Position numbers and translations under genes: made by a program. A DNA stretch of 51,815 nt from Bacteroidaceae bacterium (GTDB lineage: Bacteria > Bacteroidota > Bacteroidia > Bacteroidales > Bacteroidaceae). Positions 7,487-15,739 of this stretch are shown here, in pieces; within the stretch, counting starts at the first letter, position 1; every line of letters starts with the position of its first letter. The notes below the pieces were generated by a model. It made no database searches. It had not been told where the DNA came from and saw only the letters and a list, made by a program, of their open reading frames with translations. The stretch spans positions 1-51,815 of the forward strand of contig JAFUWG010000013.1 of the NCBI GenBank assembly GCA_017483605.1. The letters run 5' to 3'.

Positions 7487-9898
7487 ATGGAACTACACAT
7501 TTTTAAATATAAAATCAATAGAATCTTTTCATTGGTTACGGCTGTTTTGTTTGTGTCGATTTGTACACACGCACAGTCCGTTGTCATTAAAGGAAAAGTG
7601 ATTGACGACCAGAAATCGCCGTTGGAATTGGCACAGGTTCGCGTGGAAGGCACCGCTTTTGGTGCGGTTTGCAATCTCAAGGGCGAATATCGGATGACTT
7701 GCGAAAGTAGCGATTCTGTGGTGCTCGTTTTCTCGATGGTTGGTTATGAAACGAGAAAACGCGTGCTGAAAAATCCTGTGGATTCTGTCACGGTGAATGT
7801 CATGCTGCCGTCGCTTGGGTATGAACTGGGTGAAGTTCAAGTAACAGATATTCGACGACAAACCAGCACCATGACGGATGTGAACATGAACGACATGAAG
7901 CACATGGGCAATGCCTCGGGCGGCGGCGTGGAACGATTGATTACCAGCCAAGCAGGTGTCTCGACGCATAACGAACTTTCTTCCCAATACAATGTTCGTG
8001 GCGGTTCTTTCGACGAAAACTCCGTGTATATCAATGGTATAGAGGTCTATCGCCCGTTGCTCATCCGAAGTGGACAGCAAGAAGGACTCAGTATCATCAA
8101 CCCCGACATGGTGGAAAGCATCGGTTTCTCGGCTGGTGGATTTGAGGCAAGATATGGCGAGAAAATGTCATCTGTGCTGGACATCAAATACAAGAAAGTG
8201 AAAGGTTTTGAAGGCAGCGTGAGTGCCAGTTTGTTGGGTGCCAGTGCCTACTTGGGATATGGTACGGAAAAGTTCTCCATGACCCATGCGGTGCGATACA
8301 AAACAATGAAAAACCTGCTTGGAACGCTGGACACCAAAGGTGAATACGACCCTCGGGATTTTGATTATCAAACCTACATCAGTTGGAGTCTGAATCAGCG
8401 ATGGACCATTGACGCAATGGGTGTGATTTCTACCAACGACTACGATTTCACGCCGAGCGACAGAACCACCAAGTTTGGTACGTCGGAAGATGTCAAAGAG
8501 TTTAAGGTGTATTTTGATGGTAGCGAAAGAGATAAGTTCCATACCTATTTCGGTTCTTTTTCTGCTACTCATAACTTCAATAAACTCAATTCGTTAACCT
8601 TCAATCTCTCTGCCTTTAAAACAACTGAACGAGAAACCTACGACATTAACGGCGAATATTGGCTTCAGAACGAAGGAGTTGACGAGCCTCTCGGCATCGG
8701 CACCTATCATGAGCACGCCCGCAACCGTCTGAATGCCAGCATGGTCAATGTGGGTTTGGCAGGACAAAGCCGATTCACCAGCCACCACCTCCGTTATGGC
8801 ATGCTGATGAAGATGGAGAACGTGGACGAGAGCATGAGAGAATGGGAAATGCGTGACTCGGCAGGCTATTCCCTACCCCACATCTCCGACCGTCTCGACC
8901 TCATCTATAACCTCACGTCGATGAACGAAGAAAAGTCGAAGCACGTAGAGGCGTATCTGCAAGACACCTATCGCCGTGAATTTGAAGAAGGTAGCCTTGT
9001 CATCAACTATGGTGCACGTCTGACGCATTGGGACTGGAACAAGGAGACGCTTTTCTCTCCTCGTGCCACCATCGCTTTCACGCCTGCCAAGAACGACAAC
9101 TTGACCTATCGTTTCTCCACGGGGGTGTATTACCAAACGCCATTCTACAAGGAAATGCGAGACACGGTGACGGTGAACGGCAACACGACCGCCTATCTCA
9201 ATAAGGACATCAAATCGCAGCGAAGCATCCACTTTGTTTTGGGCATGGAATACAAGTTCCGAGTGAGTCAACGACCCTTCAAGTTTACGGCCGAAGCCTA
9301 CTACAAAGCCTTGAGCAATCTTGTCCCGTATAACATTGACAATGTGAGGGTTGTCTATTATGGCGGAAACATTGCAAAGGGTTATGCCACAGGTCTCGAC
9401 CTGAAGATATACGGTGAGTTTGTGCCAGGCACCGACTCGTGGGTCAGCGTGGGCATCATGAAGACCGAGGAGAAAATCAACGGAAGTGCCTACGTGCCTC
9501 GTCCTACCGACCAGCGACTCAATCTGGCAGTCTTCTTCAGCGACTACTTTCCCAACACCGACCGCTGGAAAGCCACCATTCAGGGACATTATGCTGGTGG
9601 ACTCCCCTTCGGTCCTCCCCACTCCGGACGTGAAAAGCAAGTCTTCCGCATGTCGAGTTACCGCCGTGTTGACCTCGGTTTGAGTTATCGTCTCCTGAAG
9701 AATGAAGACCGTCATATCTACACAGGCATCGGCAAGGCATTCCGCAATATCTGGCTGGGCATCGATGCTTTCAACATTCTCGACATCGCCAACGTAAACA
9801 GTTATTATTGGGTAACGGACATTACAAATCACCAGTATGCCGTGCCAAATTACTTGACAGGACGACAAATAAATGCACGTTTGTTGTTTGAGTTTTAA
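7487..9898 (+). CDS. TonB-dependent outer-membrane receptor with N-terminal CarboxypepD_reg-like domain
   Basis: The 803-residue protein has a signal peptide (to about CTHAQS), a carboxypeptidase-regulatory-like domain (~33-115, IKGKVIDDQKSPLELAQVRV), a plug domain (~120-225, including YNVRGGSFDENSVYING and GGFEARYGEKMSSVLDI) and a 22-strand-type barrel. It ends in Phe, as outer-membrane beta barrels do. It imports a substrate using TonB energy. There is no SusD partner beside it, so it is not a classical polysaccharide SusC; the small size points to a siderophore, vitamin or metal-chelate type receptor, but the substrate cannot be read. The 468-bp upstream spacer has no TAnnTTTG box near the start, so control by an alternative sigma factor or regulator is possible. 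Confidence 0.88.
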   Translation: MELHIFKYKINRIFSLVTAVLFVSICTHAQSVVIKGKVIDDQKSPLELAQVRVEGTAFGAVCNLKGEYRMTCESSDSVVLVFSMVGYETRKRVLKNPVDSVTVNVMLPSLGYELGEVQVTDIRRQTSTMTDVNMNDMKHMGNASGGGVERLITSQAGVSTHNELSSQYNVRGGSFDENSVYINGIEVYRPLLIRSGQQEGLSIINPDMVESIGFSAGGFEARYGEKMSSVLDIKYKKVKGFEGSVSASLLGASAYLGYGTEKFSMTHAVRYKTMKNLLGTLDTKGEYDPRDFDYQTYISWSLNQRWTIDAMGVISTNDYDFTPSDRTTKFGTSEDVKEFKVYFDGSERDKFHTYFGSFSATHNFNKLNSLTFNLSAFKTTERETYDINGEYWLQNEGVDEPLGIGTYHEHARNRLNASMVNVGLAGQSRFTSHHLRYGMLMKMENVDESMREWEMRDSAGYSLPHISDRLDLIYNLTSMNEEKSKHVEAYLQDTYRREFEEGSLVINYGARLTHWDWNKETLFSPRATIAFTPAKNDNLTYRFSTGVYYQTPFYKEMRDTVTVNGNTTAYLNKDIKSQRSIHFVLGMEYKFRVSQRPFKFTAEAYYKALSNLVPYNIDNVRVVYYGGNIAKGYATGLDLKIYGEFVPGTDSWVSVGIMKTEEKINGSAYVPRPTDQRLNLAVFFSDYFPNTDRWKATIQGHYAGGLPFGPPHSGREKQVFRMSSYRRVDLGLSYRLLKNEDRHIYTGIGKAFRNIWLGIDAFNILDIANVNSYYWVTDITNHQYAVPNYLTGRQINARLLFEF

Positions 9899-9908
9899 TA
9901 ATAATGTG

Positions 9909-9916
9909 TAAATTTG
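9909..9916 (+). promoter_or_regulatory. -7 box of the panB promoter
   Basis: TAAATTTG lies 44 bases before the panB ATG and 11 bases after the receptor stop codon. Confidence 0.55.
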
Positions 9917-9960
9917 CAACTCTCTCAACAAAAACCAATCAACAATAATCCATTGAAAGA

Positions 9961-10782
9961 ATGGCAGGATATTTAGTAGAAGACCAAAGAAAGGTCACCA
10001 CCCACAGACTTGTGCAGATGAAGGCTGAAGGCAAGAAGATTGCCATGCTGACATCTTATGATTACACTACGGCAAGCATCACCGATGCTGCCGGAATTGA
10101 TGTCATCCTTGTTGGCGACTCAGCCAGCAATGTGATGGCAGGTAACTGGACCACCATCCCGATTACTCTCGACCAGATGATTTATCATGCTAAAAGCGTG
10201 GTGCGTGGCGTGAAGCGTGCCCTCGTGGTGTGCGACATGCCTTTCGGCACTTACCAGGTGAACGAGACAGAGGCTGTCACCAACGCTGTCCGCATCATGA
10301 AGGAGACCCATTGCGACGCTTTGAAACTGGAAGGCGGCGTGGAAATCATCCCTGCGGTTAGAAAGATTCTCGATGCCGGTATTCCTATCTGCGGTCACCT
10401 CGGCTTGACTCCTCAGGCCATCAACAAGTTCGGCACTTACACCGTCCGTGCAAAGGAAGAGGCAGAAGCCAAGAAACTGGTCAGCGATGCTCATGCGTTG
10501 GAAGAGGCAGGCTGCTTTGCCGTGGTGCTGGAGAAGATTCCCGCCAAACTCGCCGCACAGGTAACCAAAGAACTTCGCATTCCCGTGATTGGTATCGGAG
10601 CAGGCGGTGCTTGCGACGGACAGGTGCTCGTCGTTGCCGACATGCTTGGCATGACACGTGGTTTCTCTCCAAAATTCCTGCGTCGCTATGCCGACCTCAA
10701 CACCATCATGACCGATGCCATTGGCCATTATGTGGAGGACGTGAAAGAAGGAAACTTCCCGAACGAGAACGAACAATATTAA
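9961..10782 (+). CDS. panB: 3-methyl-2-oxobutanoate hydroxymethyltransferase
   Basis: PanB transfers a hydroxymethyl group from 5,10-methylene-tetrahydrofolate to alpha-ketoisovalerate to give ketopantoate, the first committed step of pantothenate (and CoA) synthesis, in the cytosol. The 273 residues match the family length. Landmarks are [12 protein letters not shown] (metal-binding Asp and substrate loop), [17 protein letters not shown] and the C-terminal VIGIGAG. The gene has its own likely promoter at 9909. Pgk follows after 83 bases without a clear promoter, so both may share a transcript. Confidence 0.96.
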   Translation: MAGYLVEDQRKVTTHRLVQMKAEGKKIAMLTSYDYTTASITDAAGIDVILVGDSASNVMAGNWTTIPITLDQMIYHAKSVVRGVKRALVVCDMPFGTYQVNETEAVTNAVRIMKETHCDALKLEGGVEIIPAVRKILDAGIPICGHLGLTPQAINKFGTYTVRAKEEAEAKKLVSDAHALEEAGCFAVVLEKIPAKLAAQVTKELRIPVIGIGAGGACDGQVLVVADMLGMTRGFSPKFLRRYADLNTIMTDAIGHYVEDVKEGNFPNENEQY

Positions 10783-10865
10783 AGATCATGCGTTATCACG
10801 CTGTGACGACATCCACGACATGACAATAAAAAACCAATAAAAACAACTTAAAAAACTAAAACATT

Positions 10866-12134
10866 ATGACAATTAATGAGTACAACTTTGCCGGTAAGAA
10901 GGCAATCGTGCGTGTAGATTTCAACGTGCCAATCCAGAATGGTGTTATCACAGACGACACCCGCATCCGTGGTGCAGTTCCTACGCTCAAACTCATCCTT
11001 GAGAAAGGTGGCGCCCTCATCATCATGTCACACATGGGCAAGCCAAAGGGCAAGGTGAAGCCAGAACTCTCTCTGAAGCAGATTGTTCCTGCTGTCAGCG
11101 AGGCTCTTGGTGTTCCTGTACAGTTTGCTGACGACTGCCAGAAGGCTGACGCCCAGGCTGCTGCTCTGAAGCCAGGTGAAGTGCTCCTGCTCGAGAACCT
11201 CCGCTACTATCCTGAAGAGGAAGGCAAGCCAGTAGGTGTTGAGAAAGGCACTCCAGAGTACGACGAGGCAAAGAAGGCAATGAAGGCAAGCCAGAAGGAA
11301 TTTGCCAAGAAACTCGCTTCTTACGCTGACTGCTGGGTGATGGATGCCTTCGGTACGGCTCACCGCAAGCATGCTTCTACCGCTGTCATCGCTGACTACT
11401 TCGACAAGAACGACGTGATGCTTGGTCTCCTCATGGAGAAGGAAGTGCAGGCTGTTGACAACGTGCTCAACAACATCAAGCGTCCATTCGTTGCCATCAT
11501 GGGTGGTTCAAAGGTTTCCACCAAGATTGGCATCATCGAGAACCTGCTCGGCAAGGTGGACAAACTCATCCTCTGCGGTGGTATGACTTACACCTTCATG
11601 AAGGCTCACGGTGGCGAAATCGGCAACTCTATCGTTGAGTTGGACAAACTCGATGTGGCTCTTGGCGTGGAAGAACTCGCAAAGAAGAACGGTGTTGAAC
11701 TCGTTCTCGGTGAGGATTCTGTTTGCTGCACTGGCTACGACTTCTCTACATTCGCTGTGAAGCCAGGTGCTGAAATCAAGACATTCCCATCTAACGCCAT
11801 CGAAGACGGTTGGGACGGTCTCGATATCGGTCCTAAGAGCCGCGAGAAGTTCACCAAGGCTATCGAAGGTGCCAAGACCATCCTCTGGAACGGTCCTGCT
11901 GGCTGCTTCGAGTGCGAAGACTTCACCGCTGGTTCTCGTGCCGTAGGTGAGGCTGTTGCCAAGGCTACTCAGGAAGGTGCCTTCTCCCTCATCGGTGGTG
12001 GCGACTCTGTAGCATGTGTCAATAAGTTCGGTCTTGCCGACAAGGTATCTTACATCTCTACAGGTGGTGGTGCCCTCCTCGAAGCCATCGAGGGTAAGGT
12101 GCTCCCAGGCATCGCAGCCGTAAAGGGCGAGTAA
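10866..12134 (+). CDS. pgk: phosphoglycerate kinase
   Basis: Pgk interconverts 1,3-bisphosphoglycerate plus ADP with 3-phosphoglycerate plus ATP in glycolysis. The 422-residue product is slightly longer than the ~390-400 typical of bacteria. Substrate-binding landmarks are [13 protein letters not shown] and SHMGKPKG near the N-terminus; NGPAGCFE and GGGDSVACV near the C-terminus bind the nucleotide. An extra stretch near residues 115-145 ([19 protein letters not shown]) accounts for the extra length. The codon choice is strongly biased (few rare codons, uniform C/T-ending preference), as expected for a highly expressed gene. A strong terminator follows. Confidence 0.97.
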   Translation: MTINEYNFAGKKAIVRVDFNVPIQNGVITDDTRIRGAVPTLKLILEKGGALIIMSHMGKPKGKVKPELSLKQIVPAVSEALGVPVQFADDCQKADAQAAALKPGEVLLLENLRYYPEEEGKPVGVEKGTPEYDEAKKAMKASQKEFAKKLASYADCWVMDAFGTAHRKHASTAVIADYFDKNDVMLGLLMEKEVQAVDNVLNNIKRPFVAIMGGSKVSTKIGIIENLLGKVDKLILCGGMTYTFMKAHGGEIGNSIVELDKLDVALGVEELAKKNGVELVLGEDSVCCTGYDFSTFAVKPGAEIKTFPSNAIEDGWDGLDIGPKSREKFTKAIEGAKTILWNGPAGCFECEDFTAGSRAVGEAVAKATQEGAFSLIGGGDSVACVNKFGLADKVSYISTGGGALLEAIEGKVLPGIAAVKGE

Positions 12135-12165
12135 TAATTACACGTTAACTCATCACATGGAAAGA

Positions 12166-12206
12166 GGGGAGGTGCTGCATTTCGCAACACCTCCCCTCCC
12201 CTTTTC
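12166..12206 (+). terminator. intrinsic terminator of pgk
   Basis: A G/C-rich stem (GGGGAGGTG pairing with CACCTCCCC) with a short loop is followed by CCTTTTCTT. The run is mixed C/T rather than pure T, but the stem is very stable. Confidence 0.8.
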
Positions 12207-12303
12207 TTCATGTGCTCTCCCTCGTCGAACGCTATGTGTGTCTCGTACAGTATTGCAGAAGATGAAGGCTGCTTTGTACTACAAAAACGATGACCTCAAT
12301 GCT

Positions 12304-12407
12304 TCAAAAGTGGTCTGAGTCAGACCGCCTCGGTGGTGTGACTCAGACCACTCGGGCGGTGTGAGTCACACCACTTTTGAGGTCTCGAGTGTGTCATTTT
12401 GTCCTAT
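12304..12407. repeat. triple-palindrome module, 23-bp pitch (module A, copy 1 of the A/B family)
   Basis: Three 15-bp palindromes start at 12312, 12335 and 12358: GGTCTGAGTCAGACC, GGTGTGACTCAGACC and GGTGTGAGTCACACC. They are separated by 8-bp linkers (GCCTCGGT, ACTCGGGC) and enclosed by complementary flanks AAAAGT and ACTTTT. The middle unit combines the left half of unit 3 with the right half of unit 1. A 104-bp copy lies at 28931-29034, matching at about 92 positions by hand alignment with no gaps, including 3' flank ending in TTTTGTCCTAT. The rest of the 12135-12565 spacer holds the pgk terminator and the next promoter. Confidence 0.88.
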
Positions 12408-12523
12408 GCGAGCATTCAAAAGAAGCGTCTTTGAGCGATGGGGGTGAAAGGTCAATGAAAGGCAAATTTGCGACTTATTTGGAAATTATCAAAGATTTTC
12501 ACGGGAGATAAGAAAAATATTTG

Positions 12524-12531
12524 TAAATTTG
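12524..12531 (+). promoter_or_regulatory. -7 box of the binding-lipoprotein promoter
   Basis: TAAATTTG, 34 bases before the ATG at 12566, matches the Bacteroidota -7 element. Confidence 0.6.
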
Positions 12532-12565
12532 CAACCTTATAGAGAAATAACAGATAGAAATTAAG

Positions 12566-13465
12566 ATGCGAAAACTGGGATATCTTTTTGTGTGGCTGCT
12601 GGCGATGGGGCTGTGCGGGGCATGTGACCAGACAGACAAGGCGGCGAATGACGATGACTCGACGGCACTCCGATTGGGTGTGTTGCCCACGGTGGATTGT
12701 CTGCCTTTCTATTATGCCGACTCGCTGGGGCTGTTCGATTCGCTGGGCGTAAATGTTCGCTTGGTCACGTTCGATGCGGCGATGGATGCCGACACGGCGT
12801 ATGTGAATGGTGACATCGATGGCATTGTGACCGACCTCGTGAAAGTGTGCATCTGGCGAGGACAAGGAGATTCGGCACAGGTGGTGATGGGTGGTGACGT
12901 GAGGCTTTGGCTGGTCACGGCACAGAATGCCCGACTGCTGAAGGCGGAGAGTATCAAGGAGAAAATCATTGGCATCACCCGCCATTCGGTGCTCGACTTC
13001 TTTGCCGACAAGATTCTGGAATCTGTGAAACTGCAGAGCCTCGACCTGAACAAGCCACAAATCAACAACATCAAGTTGAGGATGCTGATGGTTGACCAAA
13101 ACCAATATGATGGTGCCATCCTGCCCGAACCATTTGCCAGCGAGGCGGTGGCAAGGGGGGCGAAGCGGCTGACGGGCACAGAAGACCTGAAGGTGGCGGA
13201 CATGATGTGTGTGGTCTTTGCCGACTCTGTGTATAAGGCTCGGAAGGAAGAAGTCGGAAACATTCGGAAGGTGTACGACAAGGCGGTCTTGGCATTAAAT
13301 GCCGACAGCACCTCCAACGTGCTGGACTTTATCCCCAAGGAGAACTGTATCGACCTGCCCGACACACTCTTCAACTATGTCCCCTTGCGAGTTTCATTCA
13401 TGCCGACCGATTCGATGATGCAAGCGGTGGATAAATGGGTGAAAGGAAGAGGGCTGAAGAAATAA
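12566..13465 (+). CDS. NMT1/SsuA-like substrate-binding lipoprotein
   Basis: The 299-residue product has a lipoprotein signal ending at GLCGAC (Cys20). It then resembles periplasmic binding proteins of the NMT1/THI5 and ABC aromatic sulfonate groups: LRLGVLPTVDCLPFYYAD (~37-54) opens domain 1, and ILPEPFASEAVARGAKRL (~188-205) is the typical PEPF motif of these proteins. Relatives bind small ligands such as thiamine precursors, sulfonates or nitrate. No ABC permease or ATPase gene lies beside it, so it either works with a transporter encoded elsewhere or acts as a sensor. It has its own promoter. The TPR gene follows after 62 bases. Confidence 0.75.
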   Translation: MRKLGYLFVWLLAMGLCGACDQTDKAANDDDSTALRLGVLPTVDCLPFYYADSLGLFDSLGVNVRLVTFDAAMDADTAYVNGDIDGIVTDLVKVCIWRGQGDSAQVVMGGDVRLWLVTAQNARLLKAESIKEKIIGITRHSVLDFFADKILESVKLQSLDLNKPQINNIKLRMLMVDQNQYDGAILPEPFASEAVARGAKRLTGTEDLKVADMMCVVFADSVYKARKEEVGNIRKVYDKAVLALNADSTSNVLDFIPKENCIDLPDTLFNYVPLRVSFMPTDSMMQAVDKWVKGRGLKK

Positions 13466-13527
13466 GAAATAGAAGGATTGAAGGGCTGAAAGATTAAAAG
13501 AAATGAAGTTTTGAAGGATTGAACAAG

Positions 13528-15732
13528 ATGGATTTCAACGAGATAAAGCAAGAATTAAAAGAGAACAACCTGGCACTCGCCTTCCCTGCCATCCGCCAGA
13601 AAGCGGCCAGCGTCGGCAACTGGGAGGTGGAAGAACAGGTGGAAAGGTTGTGGACGACCTATCAGCAAATGATTCAGTTCATGCTGAATGGGGTGAAAGA
13701 CGCTCAGTCGGGACAGATTCGCGAGAAGATTTGTCGCGACTTGCAGTTTGCCACGGCTCGACTGGAACGCTTTGAACGACTGAAGAACAATGCCAGCGAG
13801 AAGTATGTCAGTTCTCGCAAAGAGTTGAAGAATGTGCCGTCGTTTGAGTATCTGGTCAACCTCATCGAGTCCATCTCGACAGAAATCACCCAACTGAACA
13901 ACGACGAATTGATGCGTGATTCTATCCGTCAGCATCGGATGGAGCAGTTGGAGAAAGACCACGAGGCAGCCCTCCTGCAACTCTTCAACTGGACCTGGAC
14001 AAGCGAGGTGTGGCAAAATGGCGATGTGGATCAAGCCAATCGTCTGATTTTTTCCGACCACATCAGCAGTTTCGACAAGGCGGTGTTTGTGAGTGCGGTG
14101 ACCCTCTCGCTGATGGAGTTTATCGACCTCGCCAAAATCTTCTTCCTGCTGGATTGCTATCTGGTGGAGGATGTGCAGATTTCGCAACGGGCGTTGGTGG
14201 GCTTCGTGCTGGTGACGTACCTTTTCTATGTTCAGTTTGACGACAGCAAGGAACTGCAAGACAGGTTGGCGATTTATCGTGAAGACCCTGCTTTTGTGCA
14301 TGACACATACGCCACGATGATGCAACTGCAACTCTGCTGCACCACCGACCAAGTGACCTCGAAAATGCGTGACGACATCATCCCGACGCTGATGCGGGGA
14401 CAGATGCTCAAACGCGTCCACTTGGAAGACCCTGTTGACCTGGATGTGTTTATCAAGAACGGCGAAAATCCCGAGTGGGTTGCTCAGGCGAACGTGGATA
14501 AGAAACTGCGTGAGTTGGCAAACCTGCAACTCGACGGAGCCGACATCTACTACTCCTCTTTCGCCATGCTGAAAGGGCATTCCTTCTTCGGGCAAATGCC
14601 CCATTGGTTCTATCCGTTCTCGTTCAACGACATTCTGGTGCCAGAAATCAAGCAGGTGCTCAGCGGCAAGATTGGCCGGCTGATGAAGTTGATGTTGGGT
14701 GGTGCCCCCTTCTGCAATAGCGACAAATATTCCTTGTGCTTCACGTTCAACTCGTTAGGCTCGATGGGCGAAGCGGCTGTGGAGGCACAAATCAATCAGC
14801 AACTGGACGGCGAGAACATCGACGAACTGATTGAAGACGTCGAAAAGAAGCAGCCACAGAAGTCGGACATCCGTCGTCAGTACATCTTCGACCTCTATCG
14901 CTTCTTCTATTCCTATCCCTACAAGTTGCAGTTCTGCAATCCGTTCGAATCGTTGAAGAAAAGCCCCGTCACTCCTTTCCGAAACTCGTTGTTTGCACAG
15001 ACGTTGACCGACTCGAAAGAGGACATCATGCAATATGCCGACTTCTTGATGCACAAAACGTTCTATGGGTCGGCTTTGTTCCTGTTTGAAAGGCTTGACA
15101 AGAACGAGTTTGAGGAGAAATATGCCAGCCTTTGGCAGAAGATTGGGTTCTGCCACCAGAAACTTTCGCAAACCGAAAATGCCATTAAGGCATACCACGT
15201 GGCGAACACCTTGAAACCCAACTCCAAGTGGACGCTCAGCCATTTGGCTTCTCTTTATTTTAACGGTGATTTGTATGAGGAGGCTGCCGCCTGTTATGCA
15301 GACTTGATAGCGATAGAGCCTGAAAATCAACGCTATCTGCTCCACGCTTCGCAGGCTTTGATACGAACCGGCCGCCATGAGGATGCCCAGCAGTATCTCT
15401 ACAAGGCACTTTACTTGGACGAGGATTCCATGCAAGTCAAACTGTTGCTGAGTTGGTGCCTGATAGTCAATGGACAAAAAGACAAGGCGGCAAAGTATAT
15501 CCTTGAGATTCAATCGGAAGACCCTCAGAACGAAGAGGCACAAATCTTGTTCGCCCTCATCCTGCTGGTGGACGGAAATGCACACGAGGCATACCATCGG
15601 CTCAAGTCCATCCTCACCGACGAGAACAAGATGGACGTGGAAGATAAACTCAGGACATTGGTTTATCACAAGATGATTGACGACACCACAGAGATTCTCT
15701 TTACCGATGCCCTCATGCTCAACATCGACTAA
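13528..15732 (+). CDS. large TPR-repeat protein paired with a helicase gene
   Basis: I use the ATG at 13528 (734 residues); a TTG at 13519 is also in frame. The first ~500 residues are mainly helical and match no domain I recognise. Residues ~510-720 contain tetratricopeptide repeats, for example WQKIGFCHQKLSQTENAIKAY, TLSHLASLYFNGDLYEEAAACY and RYLLHASQALIRTGRHEDAQQY. There is no signal peptide, so the protein is probably cytosolic and a protein-protein scaffold. Its stop is 7 bases before the start of an IGHMBP2-like helicase gene, so the two are almost certainly co-transcribed and may act together. Function is otherwise unknown. Confidence 0.8.
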   Translation: MDFNEIKQELKENNLALAFPAIRQKAASVGNWEVEEQVERLWTTYQQMIQFMLNGVKDAQSGQIREKICRDLQFATARLERFERLKNNASEKYVSSRKELKNVPSFEYLVNLIESISTEITQLNNDELMRDSIRQHRMEQLEKDHEAALLQLFNWTWTSEVWQNGDVDQANRLIFSDHISSFDKAVFVSAVTLSLMEFIDLAKIFFLLDCYLVEDVQISQRALVGFVLVTYLFYVQFDDSKELQDRLAIYREDPAFVHDTYATMMQLQLCCTTDQVTSKMRDDIIPTLMRGQMLKRVHLEDPVDLDVFIKNGENPEWVAQANVDKKLRELANLQLDGADIYYSSFAMLKGHSFFGQMPHWFYPFSFNDILVPEIKQVLSGKIGRLMKLMLGGAPFCNSDKYSLCFTFNSLGSMGEAAVEAQINQQLDGENIDELIEDVEKKQPQKSDIRRQYIFDLYRFFYSYPYKLQFCNPFESLKKSPVTPFRNSLFAQTLTDSKEDIMQYADFLMHKTFYGSALFLFERLDKNEFEEKYASLWQKIGFCHQKLSQTENAIKAYHVANTLKPNSKWTLSHLASLYFNGDLYEEAAACYADLIAIEPENQRYLLHASQALIRTGRHEDAQQYLYKALYLDEDSMQVKLLLSWCLIVNGQKDKAAKYILEIQSEDPQNEEAQILFALILLVDGNAHEAYHRLKSILTDENKMDVEDKLRTLVYHKMIDDTTEILFTDALMLNID

Positions 15733-15739
15733 ACTCGCC

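Noticed and set aside
12304-12407. Could the 23-bp-pitch modules be CRISPR arrays?
   Set aside because: Units are 15 bp with 8-bp linkers, far shorter than CRISPR repeats and spacers. No cas genes are present and the units are imperfect repeats.
15677-15739. Longer helicase start at 15677
   Set aside because: It overlaps the TPR gene by 56 bases, and the extra residues look like out-of-frame coding sequence; ATG 15740 fits the operon spacing.
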